This document shows, piece by piece, positions 21,346 to 31,792 of a stretch of DNA of 64,000 bases. The notes beneath the pieces are model-generated. The model was not told the DNA's origin. It saw only the letters and a list, made by a program, of their open reading frames with translations, and made no database searches. This stretch comes from Leguminivora glycinivorella (Eukaryota; Arthropoda; Insecta; Lepidoptera; Tortricidae). Both the position numbers and the translations under genes were made by a program. The DNA lies in NCBI RefSeq assembly GCF_023078275.1, contig NC_062975.1:8531141-8595140 (forward strand), written 5' to 3'. The first letter of the stretch is position 1, and each line of letters begins with the position of its first letter.

Positions 21346-24290
21346 GCTTAAAGCCCCCCGCATGAAAGAAAGATCAACGTAGTATTTAAGATAAGTTGGG
21401 TTAGCGTTTTCTTGTGACCTTTAAGAGCAAACAAAGGGGGCTCGGGGGGCGAAGCCCCCCGCATAAAAGAAAGATAAACGTTGTATTTAAAATAAGTTGG
21501 GTTAAGGTTTTCTTGTGATCCTTAAGAGTAAAGAAAAGGGGGCTCGGGGGGCGAAGCCCCCGCATGAAAGAAAGGTCAACGTTGTATGTAGAATAAGTTG
21601 GGTTAGCGTTTTCTTGTGACCTTTAAGAGCAAACAAAGGGGGCTCGGGGGCGAAGCCCCCGCATGAAAGACAGATCAACGTAGTATTTAAGATAAATTGG
21701 GTTAGGGTTTTCTTGTGACCCTTAAGAGTAACGAAAACCCCCGCATAAAAGAAAGATTAACGTAGTATTTAAAATAAGTTGGGTTAGCGTTTTCTTATGA
21801 CCTTTCAGAGCAAATAAAGGGGGGCTCGGGGGCGAAGCCCCCTCATAAAAGAAAGATCAACGTAGTATTTAAGATAAGTTGGGTTAGCGTTTTCTTGTGA
21901 CCTTTCAGAGGAAACAAAGGGGGGCTCGGGGGGCGAAGCCCCCCGCATGAAAGAAATATCAACGTAGTATTGAAGATAAGTTGGGTTAGCGTTTTCTTGT
22001 GACCTTTCAGAGGAAACAAAGGGGGGGCTCGGGGGCGAAGCCCCCGCATGAAAGAAAGATCAACGTAGTATTTAAGATAAGTTGGGTAAGCGTTTTCTTG
22101 TGACCTTTAAGGGCAAACAAAGGGGGGCTCGGGGGGCGAAGCCCCCCGCATAAAAGAAAGATAAACGTTGTATTTAAAATAAGTTCGGTTAAGGTTTTCT
22201 TGTGATCCTTAAGAGTAAAGAAAAGGGGGCTCGGGGGCGAAGCCCCCCGCATGAAAGAAAGGTCAACGTAGTATTTAGAATAAGTTGGGTTAGCGTTTTC
22301 TTGTGACCATTAAGAGCAAACAAAGGGGGGCTCGGGGGGCGAAGCCCCCCGCATGAAAGGAAGATCAACGTAGTATTTAAGATAAGTTGGGTTAGCGTTT
22401 TCTTGTGACCTTTAAGAGCAAACAAGGGGGGCTCGGGGGGCGAAGCCCCCCGCATAAAAGAAAGATAAACGTTGTATTTAAAATAAGTTGGGTTAAGGTT
22501 TTCTTGTGATCCTTAAGAGTAAAGAAAAGGGGGGCTCGGGGGGCGAAGCCCCCCGCATGGAAGAAAGATCAACGTAGTATTTAGAATAAGTTGGGTTAGC
22601 GTTTTCTTGTGACCTTTAAGAGCAAACAAGGGGGGCTCGGGGGGCGAAGCCCCCCGCATAAAAGAAAGATCAACGTAGTATTTAAAATAAGTTTGGTTAG
22701 GGTTTTCTTGTGACCCTTAAGAGTAACGAAAACCCCCGCATAAAAGAAAGATCAACGTAGTATTGAAGATAAGTTGGGTTAGCGTTTTCTTGTGACCTTT
22801 CAGAGCAAACAAAGGGGGGCTCGGGGGGCGAAGCCCCCGCATGAAAGAAATATCAACGTAGTACTGAAGATAAGTTGGGTTAGCGTTTTCTTGTGACCTT
22901 TCAGAGCAAACAAAGGGGGGCTTTTTAAAATAAGTTGGGTTAAGATTTTCTTGTGATCCTTAAGAGTAAAGAAAAGGGGGGCTCGGGGGCGAAGCCCCCC
23001 GCATGAAAGAAAGATCAACGTAGTATTTAAGACAAGTTGGGTTAGCGTTTTCTTGTGACCTTTAAGAGCACACAAAGGGGGGCGAAGCCCCCCGCATGAA
23101 AGAAAGATCAACGTAGTATTTAAGATAAGTTGGGTTAGCGTTTTCTTGTGACCTTTAAGAGCAAACAAGGGGGCTCGGGGGGCGAAGCCCCCCGCATAAA
23201 AGAAAGATAAATGTTGTATTTAAAATAAGTTGGGTTAAGGTTTTCTTGTGTTCCTTAAAAGTAAAGAAAAGGGGGGCTCGGGGGGCGAAGCCCCCGCATA
23301 AATAAAGATCAACGTTGTATTTAAAATAAGTTGGGTTAAGGTTTTCTTGTGATCCTTAAGAGTAACGAAAAGGGGGCTCGGGGGCGAAGCCCCCGCATGA
23401 AAGAAAGATCAACTTAGTATGTAAAATACGTTGGGTTAGCGTTTTCTTGTGACCTTTAAGAGCAAACAAAAGGGGGCTCGGGGGGCGAAGCCCCCCGCAT
23501 GAAAGAAAGATCAACGTAGTATTTAAGATAAGTTGGGTTAGCGTTTTCTTGTGACCTTTAAGAGCAAACAAAGGGGGGCTCGGGGGGCGAAGCCCCCCGC
23601 ATAAAAGAAAGATAAACGTTGTATTTAAAATAAGTTGGGTTAAGGTTTTCTTGTGATCCTTAAGAGTAAAGAAAAGGGGGGCTCGGGGGGCGAAGCCCCC
23701 CGCATGAAAGAAAGGTCAACGTTGTATGTAGAATAAGTTGGGTTAGCGTTTTCTTGTGACCTTTAAGAGCAAACAAAGGGGGGCTCGGGGGGCGAAGCCC
23801 CCCGCATAAAAGAAAGATAAACGTTGTATTTAAAATAGGTTGGGTTAAGATTTTCTTGTGATCCTTACGAGTAAAGAAAAGGGGGGCTCGGGGGCGAAGC
23901 CCCCCGCATGAAAGAAAGATCAACGTAGTATTTAAGATAAGTTGGGTTAGCGTTTTCTTGTGACCTTTAAGAGCACACAAAGGGGGGCGAAGCCCCCTGC
24001 ATAAAAGAAAGATCAACGTAGTATTTAAAATAAGTTTGGTTAGGGTTTTCTTGTGACCCTTAAGAGTAACGAAAAGGGGGCTCGGGGGGCGAAGCCCCCC
24101 GCATAAAAGAAAGATTAACGTAGTATTTAAAATAAGTTGGGTTAGCGTTTTCTTGTGACCTTTCAGAGCAAACAAAGGGGGTTCGGGGGGCGAAGCCCCC
24201 GGCATAAAAGAAAGATGAACGTTGTATTTAAAATAAGTTGGGTAATGGTTTTCCTGTGACCCTTAAGAGCAAATAAAGGGGGCTCGGCAA
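21346..24290. repeat. Satellite array, ~30 units of ~80-105 bp, with subtype order
   Basis: Each unit runs CGCAT(G/A)AAAGAAAG, '(g/a)t(c/a)aacgt(a/t)gtatttaa', 'ataagttgggtta', 'gttttcttgtga', a 'ccttaagag' block and, in most units, a G/C-rich palindrome (stem GGGGGGCT / AGCCCCCC). Three subtypes are separable: A (gttagcgtttt, gacctttaagagcaaac), B (gttaaggtttt, gatccttaagagtaaag) and C (gttagggtttt, gacccttaagagtaacg). By eye the order A-B-A-C-A recurs from units beginning near 21359, 22351 and 23703. Two C units (near 21661 and 22657) have lost the palindrome. The minus-strand frames rich in 'GHKKTLTQLILNTTLIFLSCGG' are read-through of the repeat, not genes. Confidence 0.9.
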
Positions 24291-24678
24291 AAAAGAAATA
24301 CTTAAATTTTGTTTGAATTAGTTGAAATGTGACAATATTTTCTAATCGAGTCAAACAAAATCCCACTAGCTGAGAGCTTCAAAACAATGTATGGCGAAAG
24401 TATGTCTCTCTAATGTCTTCAAAAAGTCGGCGATGGCACATATCTATATTGTCTATCTTTTACGGATAACTTACTAGGTATAAACATTTTTATGATAATA
24501 CCGTAATAAGAAGGTAGACTCTACTTATTATTAAGTAGCAATTAGCAATAAGTACACGTTAAGCCACAAATGACATGTAAAATCCGCCTACTTGAAATAA
24601 ATTTATGTATAAATGTTAAAAGTATTTGATTATTAATGACTAAAAAGTATAAAATAAATTAATAGTTTAAAAAACTAT
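24291..24678. other. No gene seen
   Basis: AT-rich flank between the satellite and the inverted repeat; no recognised feature. Confidence 0.4.
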
Positions 24679-25381
24679 AAAACACGCTTTTATAAATGCA
24701 CGTAAAAGCCAAAAATAAATTATGGATCGTTCAAGTTGTCTCTATTTGTGAGCTGAAGTTTAAAAACTATGTGCTTTTAATTATAATATTTGATTGTAAA
24801 AGCGTGGGGCGCTGGAACAGGAAAGACTTTCTTGTAAACAAATACTAATCCGAACTTCCTAGCGAATGAAGTTGCATAAGAACATAACGTTTACATATGC
24901 CGCCTAAGGGTTACCAAAGAGAACCAAAGATATCTCGTCCACGAACAAGAACTCTGCATCCTGTCACTGTAGACACTTTCCCCTTTTGTACTTTGATTAC
25001 CGGGAAAAAGCGGCGTTCTAAGTGTCGGTGACTGTCGACTCTCCTCGCTACTAGCGCATATTTTGTCTGAGTTCGACAAACTGGTACCTACTTTGAACAC
25101 TGACTTTTAATTGATTTGACTGTTTAATGTAGAACCTACTAGTAATGCTGCAACTCCAGTTAGCGCGTCAATCTGTGTAACCTCCTTCCCGTAACATAGC
25201 ATAATTTGATTTATCAGCAAGTTATACAAAAAGTCTTTCCTGTTCCAGCGCCCCACGCTTTTACAATCAAATATTATAATTAAAAGCACATAGTTTTTAA
25301 ACTTCAGCTCAAAAATAGAGACAACTTGAACGATCCATAATTTATTTTTGGCTTTTACGTGCATTTATAAAAGCGTGTTTT
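24679..25381. repeat. Long inverted repeat: 152-bp arms, 399-bp spacer
   Basis: Arms at 24679-24830 and 25230-25381 are reverse complements with one mismatch that I could find. Each arm holds a ~124-bp unit bounded by CACGCTTTTA / TAAAAGCGTG (24683-24806 on the left). The spacer has no domain or transposase motif. No target duplication was seen outside the arms. It could be a foldback transposon or a recent inverted duplication. A transcript across it would form a long hairpin. Confidence 0.85.
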
Positions 25382-25894
25382 TTAAATTATGGAATGCCGA
25401 TGAAGCTTGGATTCACGATTACTTTGAGTCGTGCTCCTTTAAGTTCGGTCAAAAGTATGAATAATGTTTTGTATTTCATCATCATCATAACGGGTAGAAT
25501 CTACGTGTCTATTAAATAATTTTTGTTTCAAAACATTCTAACAGTCATATCCGTCGTTTAGTTCCGATAAAAACTAAACAGCTTGAGTAGGTTTTTTGTC
25601 AATAATTAATTAATGTCCGTATTAAATTCTCATGTTATCCTTATTAGTTTTTGTTCGCCACAATGATGTGGTTATTTTATTGTATGCGAGCGTGGAAATA
25701 AGGTTTGTACAGTCCCATAGCACTTTATGTCGGCGGAATAAGGTCTCGGTACATATTTTTGAGCGGATAAAATCGATACGTATTTTTGCACTTGACTGTA
25801 CCATTCTAGAAAACCCTCTTCAAGTTATTAAATAAGTATATTTGGTTTGCTATTGATACATATTTGGCAAGCGATTATTTATAAGCTTATTAAC
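25382..25894. other. No gene seen
   Basis: Overlapping small frames on both strands at 25622-25835 lack any domain; no other feature. Confidence 0.4.
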
Positions 25895-26291
25895 CAGGGC
25901 CCGTAACTTTCATACCGATGACATACATTTGACGGCACGTTGCATATTGGGTTCTTTAAAAGATTTATTTGTTAATTAATCATTATCAATTTAATCATGA
26001 CTTCAAAACTAATCTATTCAATACGTGAAATAATTAATACATACTTGATAATAAAGTGAAATTATTTATTTTTTATACATACATTTTATTAAATAGTTTT
26101 GTTACCATATTTCAATAAATTATAAAAACAAAAGGAATTATTCCACATATAAATAGCTTACTTTAGAAGTACCTAATCTGTACATGATTAAATTGATTGA
26201 ATAATGAATAATTATTAATTCTTACAATAAAACTATTTGAATGCAGCGTGACTTAAAATTGATGTCATCGGCATGAAAGTTACGGGCCCTG
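25895..26291. mobile_element. hAT-type MITE, 397 bp
   Basis: Inverted ends of 30 bp match at 29 positions: CAGGGCCCGTAACTTTCAT(A/G), then CCGATGACAT. CAGGG is a typical hAT terminus. The flanks are (C)TTATTAAC on the left and CTTATAAC on the right, an imperfect 8-bp target duplication with one indel. The interior is AT-rich and non-coding. Confidence 0.8.
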
Positions 26292-27289
26292 CTTATAACT
26301 ATATTTTTGCTTTTCAATATATAAGTACCTACCGTATCTACCTATGTAGCTCCCGGAATACATTTTTTAAAGATTTATTTGTGTGTTTTAATTAAGAAAG
26401 CATGTTTTTGGGCACTTTTAGCATCTGTCAACCGTACTTCTCATCTCACCCCATGATTCTTTTTACACGCCATTTATGATAAATACCTACAGATGTAAAT
26501 AAAGGGTTTCCTTATCATGCTAGTATTTATCATGTTAGTTCAGTCAATGTCAGTACATCATGTACTGAGACTGACTGAAATAGCATGACACGTTCATACG
26601 TTTCCGTAACAATACCACACCTCGGACACTGGTGATCAAATATATGAAAGAGGCGCGTTCCTAGCACACAGTCTAAGCTCATGTACGTGAACGCGTACTA
26701 TGCTTGTATGAGTGAAATATGACAGGTCGACTGTTCGCGTTTTTGACAGGCGGTAACTGTGAGGTAACCGAGAGGGGGTGGGTGGCACTATCAGCGGGGA
26801 GCGGGAGTGGCCATACTGTACGATAGTACTCTTTATTATACTGTGACAATACGAAGGCAAATATTTTCGCACTACCTACATCTGTAAGTTGTTGTTATCA
26901 CTGCATCTGACGATAAAATAGTTATCGCACTTACAAATAGTGCGATATCTACTAGCTATCGCGCGACCATGCTTCCCGTGCTGGAAGGTACTTACTACTA
27001 CAACCTAATATTATTATATCGTTCCGAACTGCACCCACCGCTTTCTCCTTACCGTCCATTATTATCACAACCATCAACTTAGCAAACAATCTACATATTT
27101 CATTAACAATAGCTCTGAAATGATAATGGTCCGCGCCTGCGCAGCCATGGCCACTTTCTTCGGCGATAAATCAAGGTATGCCCAATAACGTGTCACTGGT
27201 GATAAATTATTGATTGTGCGATCGATCGCTCTCGTTCGCTATCTGAAAGTGCGAGGGCGCTATTTAGTATACTTGGGTACCTAGCTAAC
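26292..27289. other. No gene confirmed; hairpin-repeat fragment
   Basis: 26924-26985 is a half copy of the hairpin repeat at 3817 (TATCGCACTTACAAATAGTG, then ATCGCGCGACCATG). A frame starting ATG at 27121 reads through 'gcgataaatcaag' to a GTATG that could be a donor, but nothing else supports an exon. Confidence 0.4.
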
Positions 27290-27420
27290 GTAACAATCGC
27301 CTATTCTTCGTTAGCGTTTCGTACTGGCTGTCCCTATCACTCTTCTGTGGTGGCGCGACAGAGTCAGCGTTTCGATCACCACGTTTGTCACTTCGGCTAG
27401 GCTGCAGGGTGCTTAGACAC
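27290..27420. repeat. Degenerate copy of the 'gcgcgacagagtca' MITE family
   Basis: 'gttagcgtttcgta', 'ctgtccctatcactctt', 'ggcgcgacagagtcagcg' and 'cggctaggctgcagggtg' align loosely with 55446-55604 and 31162-31315. Strongly diverged. Confidence 0.4.
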
Positions 27421-28005
27421 GTTGCTAATCATGCATGGTCCGTATCGTAGTAAACTCTTTCTATCGTTATTCCGTACGGTACGATAAAGCCAGTTGCCTT
27501 CCGTCCACTAAAGCTTTTGGCGATACAGCAGACTCCAATCACGAGTGCTCGACCTCCAAATTAAATTAACCGTTGTATACCATTTTCATGCCCCGCATCA
27601 TAAGTACATCTTTCGCTCCTCGCGAGCTGTGCGCCGTGGGTTTAACTCTCCCCAGCCCCGCCTCCGATTTTTCGTACGCAGCTTGTTTATCTCTCGAAGG
27701 TGATTAGTTCTGGGATTGTTCAATAAATAACGTCTCATTACAATGGCAGCTCGCGGCCGCTCGGACGGTATTTCACGCGCCTTACATAGGGAGCAGCAGG
27801 GACGTAGTTGGCGTGAGCTTTTCTTACCCATATGACATCTGAAAAACAATGAATATTAAATAAGCATAAAAATGACGTTTTTGTAGGTACCTCTAGAAAT
27901 TCTAGAATGTAGTGTAACGTGTGCTCTAGTGAGAAAATAGAGTCATGTACTATGATATGAGTACCATTATCAGTTATCTAATAATCTTAAGGTCTGCGGG
28001 ATTCA

Positions 28006-28722
28006 TTTTTAGGGTTCCGTAGTCAACTAGGAACCCTTATAGTTTCGCCATGTCTGTCTGTCCGTCCGTCCGTCCGTCCGTCCGTCCGTCCGCGGATAAT
28101 CTCAGTAACCGTTAGCACTAGAAAACTGAAATTTGGTACTAATATGTATATCAATCACGCCAACAAAGTGCAAAAATAAAAAATGGAAAAAAATGTTTTA
28201 TTAGGATACCCCCCCTACATGTAAGGGATCATCCACATATTACGTCACACCAAATTTCAGGTTTTTGGACCCCTCCCCCCTCCTATGTCACGCTTTTTTG
28301 TATCCCTTTAACAGGGATTGTCACATTTAGTATGACCCCCCCCTCCCCCTTACACTGTGACGTAATATATGGATGACGCCTAAAGTGGGGGCTGATTTTT
28401 TTTTTTTCATTCCAACCCCAACATGTGATATATTGTTGGATAGGTATTTAAAAATGAATAAGGGTTTACTAAGATCGTTTTTTGATAATATTAATATTTT
28501 AGGAAATAATCGCTCCTAAAGGAAAAAAAGTGCGTCCCCCCCCTCTAACTTTTGAACCATATGTTTAAAAAATATGAAAAAAAATCACAAAAGTAGAACT
28601 TTATAAAGACTTTCTAGAAAAATTGTTTTGAACTTAATAGGTTTAGTAGTTTTTGAGAAAAATACGGAAAACTACGGAACCCTACACTGAGCGTGGCCCG
28701 ACACGCTCTTGGCCGGTTTTTT
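28006..28722 (+). mobile_element. (GTCC)n-containing interspersed element, copy 2, interrupted
   Basis: Same ends and order as 14289-14857: TTTTTAGGGTTCCGTAGTCA, (GTCC)n at about 28058-28090, the 3' hairpin GAGCGTG/CACGCTC, and TTGGCCGGTTTTT. It is interrupted at 28225-28380 by a complete MITE with a TAA duplication, so this copy is the older of the two elements. Without the insert its length is close to copy 1. Confidence 0.85.
28225..28380. mobile_element. PIF/Harbinger-type MITE nested in the (GTCC)n element
   Basis: 156 bp with inverted ends GGGATCATCCACATATTACG / CGTAATATATGGATGACGCC. TAA flanks it on both sides (28222-28224, 28381-28383). Compared with the uninterrupted copy near 14510-14530, the host sequence resumes exactly after the duplication. 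Non-coding, with C-rich tracts. A degraded relative lies at 13417. Confidence 0.9.
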
Positions 28723-28768
28723 ACCTTCCTATTTGCCTGGTGTCAAAAAAATAATTTACCTAGCTTAA

Positions 28769-28893
28769 GGCCAGTTGCATCAACCACATTTGACAGACAC
28801 ATCATCGTCACGCAGCAGACGTCTATGGAATTCCCATACAATAAAATTTAACGAACGCTTTAACGTTGACAGACGGTTTGATGCAACCGGCCC
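28769..28893. mobile_element. PIF/Harbinger-type MITE, 125 bp, TAA duplication
   Basis: Left end GGCCAGTTGCATCAACCACA; right end in reverse complement GGGCCGGTTGCATCAAACCG. TAA flanks at 28766-28768 and 28894-28896. Inner 'tttgacagac' and 'gttgacagac' also mirror. Non-coding. Confidence 0.75.
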
Positions 28894-29055
28894 TAAATCT
28901 TACTTACTTACCCTGACGACTTACGTTAGATCCTGATTCGGTGCCAGGCACTTCTTCATTGTCTCATAACAAACTTCCTTATACTTTTTACTATTTCAAA
29001 ATCTATACCAATCAAAGAACTATATGTCAATCTTTCCACTTTTGTTCAGGGTAGG

Positions 29056-29385
29056 AGCTCATGATCAAGAAATTAACATCCTAGTTTGCCTACAACTCAA
29101 TTCAGCTCTAAATACCTCGTCATCCATAAAGCCTCTTGACAATCAATCAATCCCTTTACCTTGCTTACCCCGATCACAGCCCCGATGTCAAGAAATTAAC
29201 ATCCTTGTTTCGCTAGACCCTGATTCTGCGCTTGATACCTCGTTATCCCCGTATAATCCTCGTGTCCAGATCCGTTCCTGGCGGAGGCGTGGCGGTCGTG
29301 GCGGCCGCGGGCGCAGGCGGCGCGCGCGCGATAAACGGCCGTCCGGGCCGCGCCGAGGGCGCCCGCGCAGTGCTCCGCTTGTAGC
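29056..29385. repeat. Short tandem duplication followed by a GC-rich island
   Basis: 'caagaaattaacatcct(a/t)gttt(g/c)' ... 'atacctcgt(c/t)atcc' occurs twice (about 29068-29127 and 29188-29248). Directly after, 29277-29385 is strikingly GC-rich (cgg/cgc-dense) in an AT-rich region. Both strands have open frames rich in Arg, Gly or Ala there, but low-complexity GC-rich DNA gives such frames by chance. It could be a CpG-rich regulatory patch or part of a foreign element. Confidence 0.5.
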
Positions 29386-29539
29386 ACTGAGTTTCCACTT
29401 CAGCGTTATCGGGCGTTGCTTTTTAAGGTGTTGGGATTTGGTTGGGTTTTGATACTTTTGATGGTTAGAAATTGTAAGGCTGTGTTCGGTAGTCCAAAGT
29501 TGGGAATGTTTCCAAACAAGCAAGATTTTTTGTTGTTCT

Positions 29540-29770
29540 TAATTAGGGTGAACAATAGGTTTTTAACCCCAGACGTATAAACGACGGGGTGTTATACGTT
29601 TGACGTGTTTGTCTGTTTGTTTTTCTGTGTGATAGTTGGTCTGTGGCATCGTAGCTCCCGAACGGATGAACAGATTTAGATTTAGTTTTTTTTGTTTAAA
29701 AGCTAAATTAGTCGGGAGTGTTCTTAGCCAGGTTTCATGAAAATCGGTCCACTATTTTGGTCTTATATTA
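29540..29770 (+). repeat. Dispersed repeat ('ccgaacggatgaacagattt' type)
   Basis: 'gacggggtgttatacgtttgacgtg', 'gtagctcccgaacggatgaacagatt' and 'gttcttagccaggtttcatgaaaatcggt' are blocks I recognise as very common in lepidopteran non-coding DNA. Single copy in this window; class unknown. Confidence 0.5.
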
Positions 29771-30458
29771 GAAATGAATCCTTTGTCTTTCTATCAGACC
29801 AACATCGTTTCAAACGATAGTGTTTTTAAAGTTATCGAACGTTTTAAAACAAATAAATTGCTTGATGAGATGAGATATTTGACACTTAACTTCTCCATCG
29901 AGATTATGTAAGTAATTAACCTAAGTATCAAAAAAATCTCTACTGTGCATGTTTAAAGGTATACTACAGAAAGGCTTGTAATGTAGAAAATCTGACAATT
30001 TTATATTACTTATCTTATCTTTTATGTGAAGTGCCTATGTAAAACCATGTACATCAAACTCAGTTTAACACGTACCTACCTATTTAATATGTTCACCCAT
30101 AATAATCTGTTTCCATTCGTGTTCTCAGCACTCGGCAAGGCGGCCCACCGTACCCGTTAGATATCTAAAGTGAGAATGTGATTTACTCTCATTGCTTGTT
30201 TTAGATAAATGCCCGGGGGTACAAGGCTTGCTGCGTGCCTTGCCTTGGTGCTTTAATGCAATGCTGCGTGATAATTTCCACGATAATATGAAAAACTTGG
30301 GTTTAATAATAATGGACACGGTTAGGTACTAGATATCTATTACATCATATACCAGGCTATAACCTCTGCGCATGAAACAACATACATATACAGTGCGTTC
30401 TCTTTCAAAAGGCCCTTCCAATTTTAAAGCGTGAACACTTAGCCAGCGTTCCCACTTA
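29771..30458. other. No gene seen
   Basis: AT-rich; no supported exon, RNA gene or inverted-end element. Confidence 0.4.
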
Positions 30459-30722
30459 AGCGTCGCGTGTCTCGGGGCGCGCAACGGACGTCCGCGCCAC
30501 GCCACCTGAGTGTAATTCAAAAAACGTCTCCTCAGTACATTTTGTATGGGAAGGACGTAAGACGCGCCCCAGGTGGCGTGGCGGCGGCGTGGCGAGCGCC
30601 GCGCCGCTTGGCGGCGCGTCTTACGTCCTTCCTATACAAAATGTACTGAGGAGACGTTTTTTGAATTACACTCAGGTGGCGTGGCGCGGACGTCCGTTGC
30701 GCGCCCCGAGACACGCGACGCT
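30459..30722. mobile_element. GC-rich foldback element, 110-bp arms
   Basis: Arms 30459-30568 and 30613-30722 are reverse complements with about one mismatch (AGCGTCGCGTGTCTCGGGGC at the left end). The 44-bp loop repeats the GGCGTGGCG motif also present in the arms (CAGGTGGCGTGGCG). The element is far more GC-rich than its flanks. Frames across it are open on both strands only because of the symmetry. No clear target duplication. Confidence 0.85.
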
Positions 30723-31161
30723 CTGATGTGGCCGGTCCCTTACGATTACGTCCGATTTCACCTGAAAACATCGGTTTTCGGGTAAAATCGAACGGACTCT
30801 TGAAATCTCACGGACTGTATACAGATTGATTTTGTAAGTATACTAGCCGAACTTTGCTTTTGAGGTCAAAAAGTCATCTTTTAGTATGTGACCAAGCCTA
30901 AAATACTGAATAAAATAGCAAAAAAAAATTATCACTGTCTGAAAAAATTGCACAATTTTTATGAATCGGCCGAATTTTCGAGGGAAAACTCCTACTTATC
31001 TAAACTCTCTGTGTATAACAAAAGTCAGTGTGTTCAGTCATGCAGTCACTTCATTCGATATGTCTACATGATGAAGTTTAGCTGCCTAAGAGGGAAATGT
31101 AGGTAGTCGGATTTTGTCCTAAAGATCAGATTAAAAAACATGCATAATAGGATTAGCTTAG
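30723..31161. other. No gene seen
   Basis: AT-rich unique DNA; the small frame at 30888 has no domain. Confidence 0.4.
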
Positions 31162-31315
31162 GTGCCGTAGCCGAATGGCATTTCTGCGACTCGAAACGAA
31201 AACGAAACGCCGCGAAAGGTATAGTCTGGCTCTGTCGCGCCAATACGCAAGAGTGATAGAGATAGATAACGAGCGTTTCGTTTCGTGAGCGTTTGTGCCA
31301 TTCGCTACGGGGCCA
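31162..31315. mobile_element. MITE, 'GCCGTAGCCGAATGGC' family, copy A
   Basis: The left end GCCGTAGCCGAATGGC (31164-31179) is mirrored on the right by GCCATTCGCTACGGGGCC (31297-31314). The inner 'tggctctgtcgcgccaatacgcaag' and 'gagcgtttcgtttcgtgagcg' are shared with 55446-55604. Non-coding. Confidence 0.8.
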
Positions 31316-31792
31316 GCACTCATAATTATAGGTTTCCTTGCTTGATACAAAATTAAGGAACTCTCATATTAATATGTGGACACATACCTATGTGCAATTG
31401 CAGTTCTCATAACCGAGATCGATCATGAACAGTAGGTGTGAAATATAATTTCTTTCTTCATCCAACTCGGTCGTTAACAACATCGGTATCGGGCATGTTA
31501 TCTGCGGCGTCCGAGGTGCGTCTGCTTTAATAAAGAGCGATAATTAAATGTTGTACTTGAGTTGTTTATACCGGGACGAGGGCCCGCCCCCAGCAACGGT
31601 AAGGGATTAACGAGTACATGCCGTGTATACCCGTATACAATCCTTGGGAAAAGTTGATGACTGTAGTCTATCAGGCACCATCGGACACGGTGTTTTCAGT
31701 CAAAGAAATAGTAAATCCGATGTACTTAGATATGTATGTTAGGCAACTCAACGATAGAGGACGAGAAAAACAATTATATGCCGTAGTGCAAG
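31316..31792. other. No gene confirmed
   Basis: A 61-codon ATG frame at 31618-31803 has a fairly protein-like composition, but I recognise no family and no splice context. Confidence 0.35.

Noticed and set aside
20853..24290. CRISPR-like array
   Set aside because: Units are contiguous tandem repeats without unique spacers, in a eukaryotic genome.
21843..24366. Long minus-strand frames with repeated GHKKTLTQLILNTTLIFLSCGG
   Set aside because: They are read-through of satellite units; the frames break wherever unit length changes, and they follow no gene structure.
27121..27177. Possible exon ending in 'aaatcaag' before GTATG
   Set aside because: Weak donor, no acceptor or partner exon.
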